From Mariniphaga sp041684965 (GTDB lineage: Bacteria > Bacteroidota > Bacteroidia > Bacteroidales > Prolixibacteraceae), in the NCBI GenBank assembly GCA_041684965.1, contig JAWLGR010000013.1, positions 62,001 through 126,000 on the forward strand: a stretch of 64,000 nucleotides of DNA, written 5' to 3'. Positions 36,636 to 44,320 of this stretch are shown here, in pieces; position 1 is the stretch's first letter, and each line of letters starts with the position of its first letter. A model generated the notes under the pieces. The model was not told where the DNA came from. It did not search any database and was given only the letters and a program-made list of their open reading frames with translations. Both the position numbers and the translations under genes were made by a program.

Positions 36636-38156
36636 TTAATCCTCCAACTGAACAAATTTAAAACTTTTGATTTCTGAAGGAATATGTTCCCTGTCAAATA
36701 TAGTTTCAATTTTTTTAATAATTTCAGGATGATTAACTGAAACATCGTTTAATTCCAGACTATCTTCCTCAATATTAAATAGTTTAACATGCAAATCACC
36801 TTTAAAAATATTGTTTCGCAGCCCTTTCCAATTACCCATCCTAACAGCCTGCTGGCCGCCGTATGCAGGAAATTCCCAATATAAATATTCATGTTTTTTC
36901 TGCTCTCCTTTCCCGGAAAGGGTAGGGAAGAAGCTAATGCCATCAATTGGACCGGCAGGTACTGTACCTGCAATATCGCAAAGAGTTGGCATTACATCAT
37001 ACTGAGCTGAAATCAGGTCGGATTTGGTTCCAGGTTGTATTTTCCCTGGCCAGCTGGCAATCATCGGTACCCGTATTCCTCCCTCGTTTGCGTATCCTTT
37101 TACATACTCCGGATTAAAAGGCCCGGCGCTGTTAAACCTTCCTGAACCTTGTCTTGTAGGACCGTTGTCACTGGTAAAAATGATAAGAGTATTTTCATAT
37201 AAATCAAGTTCCTTTAATGTTGCAATGATTTCCCCTACCTGCTCATCCAGATAGGAAATCATTGCGGCATAGCAGGCATTCGGATAACGTTGGGGGAAAT
37301 AGCCACCTCCGGTATATGAGAAAGAAGGTTCTTCATCCCCAAATTTTTTAACGTAATAATCGATCCATCGTTTGGGTGCCTGCAGGGGTAGATGTGGGAT
37401 GGGAGTGGCATAATACATGAAGAAGGGATGGTCTCTGTTATCTTTTATAAATTGAATCAATTCTTTTTGCATTAACTCAGGGGCATAATCTGTCAGCCAA
37501 AAATCAGAATACGATTCAGGATCATAGGGATCAGCCCCCTGGGGAAGTCCGGTAGCACGGGGCGGAACCATTTTATTGTTTAGAGGCACTTTTCCCATGT
37601 TTTTCCAAAGATGAACCGGGAAATACGTGTGTGCCTGCCGTTGACAGTTATAGCCGTAGAAAAAATCAAACCCCATTTTATTGGGAACACCATCTGTAAG
37701 AGGAGCACCAAGCCCCCATTTGCCTACAATCCCGGTTTTATAACCGGCCTGTTGCAGCAGGGTTCCAATGGTTTGTGTTCCGGGCTTCATCGGACGCTGG
37801 CCTTCCAGGTTTGGATCATTTGCTGCGGCTTCAAAATCCCAGACATTCCCGCGCTCAGCCATTTCATCGTTGCTTCTGATCTGTGCATGGCCTGCATGTA
37901 GTCCGGTTAGTAACATGCAACGTGCCGGGGCACAAACAGGTGCACTTGAATAGTGTTGGGTAAATAACATGCCGTTTGCAGCCAGTTTATCAATATTAGG
38001 CGTTTCTATTGCTTTCTGGCCATAGCTGCCCAAATCGCTGTACCCCAAATCATCGGCCAGTATGTATATAATATTGGGCTTTTTTGGAATTGGCTCCCCC
38101 GACTGGCAGGAGGTAAATAACAGCAATACTGATGGAAAAAGTACATAGGATTTCAT
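36636..38156 (-). CDS. Lipoprotein sulfatase, Cys-type (S1 family)
   Basis: The start at 38156 ('MKSYVLFPSVLLLFTSC') gives a proper lipoprotein signal with Cys17; an in-frame ATG at 38186 adds ten residues. 'ILADDLGYSD' binds calcium, and 'SSAPVCAPARCMLLTGLHAG' carries the formylglycine Cys in C-A-P-A-R. 'KWGLG' replaces the more usual 'KWHLG', and 'FTSDNGPT' is intact. Subfamily and sulfated substrate cannot be fixed by eye. The 11-bp array lies 120 bp upstream. Confidence 0.92.
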   Translation of the reverse strand: MKSYVLFPSVLLLFTSCQSGEPIPKKPNIIYILADDLGYSDLGSYGQKAIETPNIDKLAANGMLFTQHYSSAPVCAPARCMLLTGLHAGHAQIRSNDEMAERGNVWDFEAAANDPNLEGQRPMKPGTQTIGTLLQQAGYKTGIVGKWGLGAPLTDGVPNKMGFDFFYGYNCQRQAHTYFPVHLWKNMGKVPLNNKMVPPRATGLPQGADPYDPESYSDFWLTDYAPELMQKELIQFIKDNRDHPFFMYYATPIPHLPLQAPKRWIDYYVKKFGDEEPSFSYTGGGYFPQRYPNACYAAMISYLDEQVGEIIATLKELDLYENTLIIFTSDNGPTRQGSGRFNSAGPFNPEYVKGYANEGGIRVPMIASWPGKIQPGTKSDLISAQYDVMPTLCDIAGTVPAGPIDGISFFPTLSGKGEQKKHEYLYWEFPAYGGQQAVRMGNWKGLRNNIFKGDLHVKLFNIEEDSLELNDVSVNHPEIIKKIETIFDREHIPSEIKSFKFVQLED

Positions 38157-38186
38157 AACCTGATATTTAAGCAGATAAACTTTCAA

Positions 38187-38877
38187 TGGCTTTTAACTGA
38201 AGAACCATCAACAAATATAAGAAACACAACTGAATTAAAAAGTGAATAAAAGATAACCTCGTTCCATATTCATAGTAAACTCGGAACAAATTCGGAACAA
38301 ATTCGGTAAATCGCGAATTTGTTGCGAGTTTGTTGTGAGTTTAATGCGAGTTTATAAAGACCTTTGTACTATCAGGATTTTTCTCTGGAAATAATGAAAC
38401 AAAGAATTTAGTGTGCAAAAGGAGTATAGAAAAATTAATTCCGGATTATTGTGCAATAAAGGTTGATGGTTAAGAAATTACATTTTTATTGCCTGTTTCA
38501 TTTTCTTGTATTTTCAACTTGAGTATCCGGGAGAATGGAATACACAAATGGAATTCCGGAGGAAAAAGATGAGGAAGAGTATTTAATATAAGGCAGGTAA
38601 TTTAAATTTCTTTAAAACGTGATAAATGAATGTAGTTATTACACATGAAATTGATTTTTAGACATTTTAAGCCTTTTAGTTTTAAAGAAATGGTCCCATC
38701 GAAAATTATGGGTAGTATCTAAATTTCAAACACATTCAGCATTATCAGGATTTAACAGGCTTTATCGTGCATATCCGTTCAAGTTAGTAATGCCAGTTTT
38801 AACTTTTAATTTACAGAAGCAACTGTAGTTATTCTGAAAAAAAACAGCTTTCTCTGTATTTGGTTATTCAGAATATT
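38187..38877. other. Long intergenic region containing the mirrored 11-bp array
   Basis: No gene, RNA or terminator is seen in these 691 bp apart from the array at 38277-38353. It separates the sulfatase/isomerase group from the Gfo/Idh group and probably contains the promoter for the former. Confidence 0.5.
38277..38353. repeat. Mirrored array of seven contiguous 11-bp units
   Basis: Three forward units (AAACTCGGAAC 38277, AAATTCGGAAC 38288, AAATTCGGTAA 38299) are followed without a gap by four inverted units (ATCGCGAATTT 38310, GTTGCGAGTTT 38321, GTTGTGAGTTT 38332, AATGCGAGTTT 38343). The consensus unit is AAAYTCGnAAC. The whole is 77 bp, exactly 7 x 11. It can also fold as a long imperfect hairpin. 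Confidence 0.8.
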
Positions 38878-40290
38878 TTATACTCCCTTAAGTTTCCATG
38901 GTTTACGGTATTCATAATGCAACAGGTTGTTAGCTTCCGGACTATTTGTGAACACTTCATTTTTTTCATCCCAGTGAAGTGTTTTGCCCGTTGCAAGGGC
39001 TATATTCGCCAAATGGGCAAAATTAGTGGATTGATGACCATCTTCGAGCGTACATAAAGGCTCCCGGCGGGATTTTATACATTCCAGAAAATTGCGGATC
39101 AATCCCGATGTACTGTCGGCGCTGCTTCCATCCTCAAGCATCTGACTCTTATGTGTATATTCTTCTGCCTCAATTTGTTTATCCCATTTTTGAAACTGTC
39201 CATTTGAGGAAGGGACTATCCGGTAACCTCTTTCACTTGCGTAAAGATTGCCTTTGGTACCACGTATTTCCAGTTCACCAAAAGGAAAGTAACTTCCCCC
39301 TGTTGCTTCGAAAATACTAAAAGTAATCATCTTTTTTGATGCGAATTCAAAGGTTACCTGCATTGTATCAGGTATGTCGGCATCGTGGTCGATTATATAG
39401 TTGCCTCCGATTGCACTGATGGTTGCCGGGGCAGTTTCACCCATTAACCAGCGAATTGCATCCATATAGTGAACGCCCCAGTTCCCCATCTGGGTTGAAT
39501 AGTCACCCCACCACCTGAACATATACGGGGCGATGTTGTACTGATAAGGCCGGAAAGCACGGGGCCCAATCCACATATCCCAGTCAAAATCTTTTGGGGG
39601 CTGTTCATGTTTCATTTTCCCTATTCCATTGGGATACATATTGCTTATTCTGGTTGCACGGGCAACTGATACCTGGCCTATTTTTCCTGCAGGAATCTTT
39701 TTGGCAAGTTTTTGATATACGCTGTTACCACGGCGGTTAAGGCCAACGGCTACTACCCGGTTGGTGGCCTTTTGGGCGTTTATCATTGCCCTGCCTTCTT
39801 TTATAGTTGCTGTCAGCGGTTTTTCAACATAAACATCTTTGCCCGCATTAACAGCATCAATTACCTGGAGGGCATGCCAGTGATCAGGAGTTGCAATGCA
39901 GACAGCATCAATGGTTTTGTCTTCAAGCAGTTTACGGTAATCGGAATAGGTTTTCGGATTGGAAGTAAATTTTTCTCCCATTTTTGGAATGCGTTCCCCC
40001 ATGATTTCATGGTAACGGGGATGTACTCTACTGTAATCGCGGTTCATGTAGGGTTCATAAATATCGCACAAAGCAGCAACTTCAACCTCTTTTTGCTGCA
40101 TAAACAAATTTAAAAGTTGTGAACCCCGGTTGCCTACCCCAATAAAACCCATCCTGATTTTCTCGTTTGCACCGGTAATCCGGTTATGGGTTGCAGCTGT
40201 CATTGCATTAGCCCCCAAAACAATCCCTCCTGTGGCAACGCCTGTTTGTATTATAAACCGGCGACGGTTTTTCCCTTTTATACTGCTCAT
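38878..40290 (-). CDS. Tat-exported Gfo/Idh/MocA oxidoreductase
   Basis: A twin-arginine signal 'KNRRRFIIQTGVATGGIVLG' leads into the Rossmann 'RMGFIGVGNRGSQLL'. The catalytic EKP motif is in 'DVYVEKPLTATIKEG', and 'PPKDFDWDMWIGP' belongs to the C-terminal substrate domain typical of Bacteroidota secreted members. These NAD(P)-dependent enzymes oxidise sugars or hydrolyse glycosides through transient oxidation (as in GH109). It is closely similar in layout to the next gene upstream (40427-41845); the two are probably tandem paralogues. Confidence 0.92.
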   Translation of the reverse strand: MSSIKGKNRRRFIIQTGVATGGIVLGANAMTAATHNRITGANEKIRMGFIGVGNRGSQLLNLFMQQKEVEVAALCDIYEPYMNRDYSRVHPRYHEIMGERIPKMGEKFTSNPKTYSDYRKLLEDKTIDAVCIATPDHWHALQVIDAVNAGKDVYVEKPLTATIKEGRAMINAQKATNRVVAVGLNRRGNSVYQKLAKKIPAGKIGQVSVARATRISNMYPNGIGKMKHEQPPKDFDWDMWIGPRAFRPYQYNIAPYMFRWWGDYSTQMGNWGVHYMDAIRWLMGETAPATISAIGGNYIIDHDADIPDTMQVTFEFASKKMITFSIFEATGGSYFPFGELEIRGTKGNLYASERGYRIVPSSNGQFQKWDKQIEAEEYTHKSQMLEDGSSADSTSGLIRNFLECIKSRREPLCTLEDGHQSTNFAHLANIALATGKTLHWDEKNEVFTNSPEANNLLHYEYRKPWKLKGV

Positions 40291-40426
40291 AGTTTTATTT
40301 TTTAATTAGTCCGGTAATTTTTTAACTTGTAATCTGAATGCTGTTAAAGAAAATTTTATGATATGGAATATACGACTTTCCCAGGAATTCATCAGCTGCG
40401 GTTGTTTCAAATGTCAGGAATGAATG

Positions 40427-41845
40427 TTATAATTTCCATGGTTCCCTGTATTCATATGACAACAATTTATTTGCTTCCTCACAATTGGTTACAATTTCCT
40501 TTTCTGCATCCCATTTTAGCGTTTGTTTTACATGGAGTGAAATGGTAGCCAGGTGAGCCATATTTGTCGACAGATGGCCATCCTCCAGTGACACAATTGG
40601 CATTTCCCTGGATTTTATGCAATCAAGAAAATTGCGCACCAGGTTTGCTCCCGGATTGGCATAGCTGCCGTCAACAAGTTTTCCGTTGCCTGAGCTTTCA
40701 ACTTCATAAATTTCGCCATCCATTAATTTATCCCACGACTGAAACTGGCCAATCGATGTTGGAACTATTTTATATCCATTGTTTCCGGCAATATAAAGTG
40801 TTCCTTTTGTTCCACGCAATTCAAGGAATCCTTCACTCAGTGTACTGCCTGAACTTGCTTCAAGCTGAGTGAATGTTGCAATGGCACCTGAGGGAAACTC
40901 AAAGATTGTTTGCATGGTATCGGGAATTGTACGGTCATCGTCAATGGCATATTTCCCTCCCAAAGAGGTAATGGCAACCGGGGCTTTTTCATTTAACAAC
41001 CAACGGATTAGATCAAGGGAGTGGACTCCGTTATTGAGTATCTGATTGTCGTATTCTTCCCACCATCTGAACATATAGGGTGCGATGTTATATTGATAAG
41101 GCCTGTAGGGTTTTGGTCCGAGCCACATATCCCAGTCAAAATCCTTTGGTGGCCGTTCAGGCTTCATTCTGCCAATTCCGTTAGGATACATATTCGATAC
41201 ATGGTTGCTTACGGCAAATGTTACTTTCCCGATTTTTCCTTCAGGAACTTCCTGAGCCAGTTTCTGATAGGTTCCTGATCCCCGCCGGTTCAGACATACA
41301 CCGGCTACCTGGCTGCTCTTTTCCCAGGCTTTAATTACAGCCCTGCCTTCATGGATGCTTTTAGTTAATGGCTTCTCAACAAATACATCCTTGCCTGCTC
41401 CTATTGCATCGATAGTCTGAAGCGGGTGCCAGTGATCGGGAGTGCCAATGTATACTGCATCAATGGATTTGTCTTCAAGCATCTTTCGGTAATCGGTATA
41501 TCGGCCCACTTCATTGCTGAATTTTTCTCCCATCTGAGGAATCTGCCGGGGGCGTGTTTCAATGTAACGGGGGTCTACTTTTGAGCGGTCGCGCATTAAA
41601 TAGGGTTTGTAAACATCACACAACGCTGCTACCTCGCAGTCAGGTTCATTCATAAATTCATGCATTACCTGTGTGCCACGATTTCCTACCCCGATAAAAG
41701 CGACCCGGATTTTCTCATTTGAGCCTGAAATCCTGGAATAACTTTTTGCACTTACAGCTTTTGCTCCCAAAGTTATTCCTGCTGCCAATGTTCCTGTCCG
41801 GGTTATAAAATCGCGGCGTGTGGTTTTATTTATATTTTCGCTCAT
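40427..41845 (-). CDS. Tat-exported Gfo/Idh/MocA oxidoreductase (paralogue)
   Basis: Signal 'TTRRDFITRTGTLAAG', Rossmann 'RVAFIGVGNRGTQVM', catalytic 'DVFVEKPLTKSIHEG' and substrate-domain 'PPKDFDWDMWLGPKPYRPYQ' align block for block with the neighbouring gene at 38878-40290. Gap to that gene is 136 bp; gap to the next upstream gene is 68 bp. Retention of all motifs in both copies argues that both are active, perhaps on different sugars. Confidence 0.92.
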   Translation of the reverse strand: MSENINKTTRRDFITRTGTLAAGITLGAKAVSAKSYSRISGSNEKIRVAFIGVGNRGTQVMHEFMNEPDCEVAALCDVYKPYLMRDRSKVDPRYIETRPRQIPQMGEKFSNEVGRYTDYRKMLEDKSIDAVYIGTPDHWHPLQTIDAIGAGKDVFVEKPLTKSIHEGRAVIKAWEKSSQVAGVCLNRRGSGTYQKLAQEVPEGKIGKVTFAVSNHVSNMYPNGIGRMKPERPPKDFDWDMWLGPKPYRPYQYNIAPYMFRWWEEYDNQILNNGVHSLDLIRWLLNEKAPVAITSLGGKYAIDDDRTIPDTMQTIFEFPSGAIATFTQLEASSGSTLSEGFLELRGTKGTLYIAGNNGYKIVPTSIGQFQSWDKLMDGEIYEVESSGNGKLVDGSYANPGANLVRNFLDCIKSREMPIVSLEDGHLSTNMAHLATISLHVKQTLKWDAEKEIVTNCEEANKLLSYEYREPWKL

Positions 41846-41913
41846 AGTATTGAAGTTTAATGTTATATTTTTGATAATACAATCAAGAACTATTAACCAG
41901 CTTTTGTTCTCAA

Positions 41914-42948
41914 TTAAAATTTATATTTCCTGCTCTCCTTCCGGGCTTTCTCCATTACCTGATCCATGGAAACGGGCTTGCCTCCCAAATTTTTACTGAC
42001 ATCTGCAGCTTCCATAAAAGCAAGTATTTCAAGTGTTTCATCAGGTTGAACCGGTATCTTTCCACTTTCAAAGTAGATGGCAATATCTTCCAGAAGAGGA
42101 TTGTATCCATCGTACGATCCCAATACTTTAATTCCTTTCTCGCCGAAAACAATTCCCCCGTAACCTGATTTTCCTCTTCGGATACCGCGACTCGTGCCCA
42201 CCCGGTTATCATCCCAGACTCCAACTACCACATCGGTATCGGGGGTATAAGTCCGGCTCACTGTTTTGCATCCAGTTCCCATAGCTGTAAAAAGAGTCTC
42301 TACACCATGGATCCCATACCAGAACAGGTCCGGGTGTGTCTTTTCCAATGGGGCAGGGCTGTAGGTTTCAGCACCAATAATACTGCCAATTTCTCCGCCT
42401 TTAATTTCATCCATGCCTTGTATATAACGTAACGAGGATGCAGAGAAAACAGGGATGCCGTAATGTTCTGCTGCATTAAAAATCACCATGGCATCTGAAA
42501 GGGAAGCAGTCATTGGTTTGTCGATAAAAACCCTTTTTCCGGCTTTTAATACCGGTAGTACCTGTTCAAGATGGCGCCTGCCGTCATTGGTTTCGAGTAA
42601 AATAACATCCGATTTTTGAATAACCTCCTCAATTGACCCGGTGATTTCTATCCCCATATTTTTCATTTGAAGGGTATAACTTTCAATTCTGTCAACAGTA
42701 GGTTTTATATCGAGAGTGCCTTTGGGGTAGGCAGCTACTACCCTGAACCCTAAAAAAGTATTTCCTGCATCGGATGCATTAAGTGCTTTGGTAAATTCAA
42801 TGCTGTGTGATGTATCCAGTCCAATAATACCTACCCTTCGGCCTTCAGGGATGTCAGAGTTCATGGTATTTGAAGCAACAGATGAACTGATGGAAAGCCC
42901 GATGCCAGTTAATGTGCCTGCCTTTATAAAATTTCTTCTGTTGATCAT
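41914..42948 (-). CDS. Tat-type Gfo/Idh/MocA family protein, shorter form
   Basis: The N-terminus 'MINRRNFIKAGTLTGIGLS' is Tat-like. The Rossmann part reads 'RVGIIGLDTSHSIEF' without the usual GxGxxG, and the EKP motif is 'RVFIDKPMTASL' (Asp for Glu, Lys retained). It is about 125 residues shorter than the two downstream paralogues. Those changes suggest altered cofactor handling or a non-catalytic role. It is in the same run of genes with 68-bp gaps on both sides. Confidence 0.85.
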   Translation of the reverse strand: MINRRNFIKAGTLTGIGLSISSSVASNTMNSDIPEGRRVGIIGLDTSHSIEFTKALNASDAGNTFLGFRVVAAYPKGTLDIKPTVDRIESYTLQMKNMGIEITGSIEEVIQKSDVILLETNDGRRHLEQVLPVLKAGKRVFIDKPMTASLSDAMVIFNAAEHYGIPVFSASSLRYIQGMDEIKGGEIGSIIGAETYSPAPLEKTHPDLFWYGIHGVETLFTAMGTGCKTVSRTYTPDTDVVVGVWDDNRVGTSRGIRRGKSGYGGIVFGEKGIKVLGSYDGYNPLLEDIAIYFESGKIPVQPDETLEILAFMEAADVSKNLGGKPVSMDQVMEKARKESRKYKF

Positions 42949-43016
42949 TCTGTTAAAATTAAATTTCGGGTTTAGTTTTTTACAACCTCAAACAGGGACC
43001 AGGCTGGTGCTTTGAT

Positions 43017-44267
43017 TTATCTTTTTTTACCTGGAGTCCATTTAGAACGGCCACCTGATTCTGCTAAAAACCTCATTGCTTCCAGGTGACAATAAAGTTG
43101 TGCATCGAGAAGCATTTCAGGAGTGTGCATGGCAGGTTCGCCTGCTCTGTTTTTTCCTGCAAAGCTGTGGCTTGGTGATTCAACGACTACACTCAATGCA
43201 CCGCAGTGCAGGTTTAAAGCCCCGTCAAGATTGAAAACACCGGCTGGTGCACGTTGGGCATTGGCTTCAATAGCCGGATCCCGGGTGTATTGTAATCCTT
43301 CCAAAGCCAAACGCGTATGAATCTGTTTATACAGAGAATCGAAGACAGGAGACAGGACAGGCTCACAAAATGGACGGTGGAGGTTCATATAAATTGCGCC
43401 AGTATGCATGTTGATAATCAAATCGGGGCGTTCAAGTTCAGTAAGATCAAACAATGCCTGTGTTTCAGGTTGTAATTTGCCAAAAAAGTCATCGTGCTGA
43501 ATGTTAACACCGGCATCGTTTGGATACCCCCCGGGAAATACCGGCTTTCCAAAATCAAGCGGAATAAATTCTTTAATGTGGGGCCAGCCAATAATTGTAC
43601 CGTCCGGATTTCCTCCGGTATTTAAATATTCATGAACTGTATGGTCGGTATCAAAGTATTGTTCCATTCGGAGCGGGATTCGTGCCCTGCCATCCGGATT
43701 TACCATTGGAATCAGAATTATGCGGTCGAGTTTTTCTGCAATTTTGTTGATTTCCGGCCATTCTTTCCCCCGCAAATCTTTGCCGGTTTCGAGAACGGAG
43801 ATAAGGTTTACGGTTCCAATAATTCCTTCAAATTCCCCTCCATGGACTGCCGACATTCCAAGGTAAACTACTTTTTCATGGTCCGGGCCCCTGTAGGCAC
43901 CAACATTACCGAATCCCAATGCTCCTGAGAATGTTGTAGTGCCTTCATCCTGCCTGGGCTTTCCATAAAAGACAGCCCGAACCGGCCTGTTGCCGGCAGA
44001 AGTGCCAATGACTTTAATCTGTCCCTTTTTAACATTTCTGTATAGAAATTCGCTGACATCATTTACTGAAGTGACCCAAAACCCGGGAATAGGTTCCCGC
44101 TCCAAAAAATAAGCTTCGGGGACTCTAAAGGTATAATTTCCTGATTCAAGGTTCATCGTTTCTTGCGCCAGTGAGTTGAAACTGCTCAACCCTATAAGAA
44201 GAAAACAAAACGATAAAAAGACAACATTCCCTGCACTGTTATTTTTGATTGCAAATTGATACTCCAT
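43017..44267 (-). CDS. Secreted M14 family metallocarboxypeptidase-like protein
   Basis: A signal peptide ends near 'FNSLAQ' (~37). The zinc site HxxE is 'VHGGEFEGIIG', the third zinc ligand is probably in 'LIINMHTGAIYM', 'NPDGRARIPLR' is the substrate-binding Asn-Arg block, and 'VVVESPSHSF' contains the general-base Glu. Members remove C-terminal residues from peptides or cleave amide-linked conjugates. In a SusCD locus a peptide or amide bond in the substrate is implied. Confidence 0.88.
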   Translation of the reverse strand: MEYQFAIKNNSAGNVVFLSFCFLLIGLSSFNSLAQETMNLESGNYTFRVPEAYFLEREPIPGFWVTSVNDVSEFLYRNVKKGQIKVIGTSAGNRPVRAVFYGKPRQDEGTTTFSGALGFGNVGAYRGPDHEKVVYLGMSAVHGGEFEGIIGTVNLISVLETGKDLRGKEWPEINKIAEKLDRIILIPMVNPDGRARIPLRMEQYFDTDHTVHEYLNTGGNPDGTIIGWPHIKEFIPLDFGKPVFPGGYPNDAGVNIQHDDFFGKLQPETQALFDLTELERPDLIINMHTGAIYMNLHRPFCEPVLSPVFDSLYKQIHTRLALEGLQYTRDPAIEANAQRAPAGVFNLDGALNLHCGALSVVVESPSHSFAGKNRAGEPAMHTPEMLLDAQLYCHLEAMRFLAESGGRSKWTPGKKR

Positions 44268-44320
44268 AATTTCTCCTGTTAAAATAAAAATTCAATATTA
44301 TATTTTTAAAATTCAGACAA

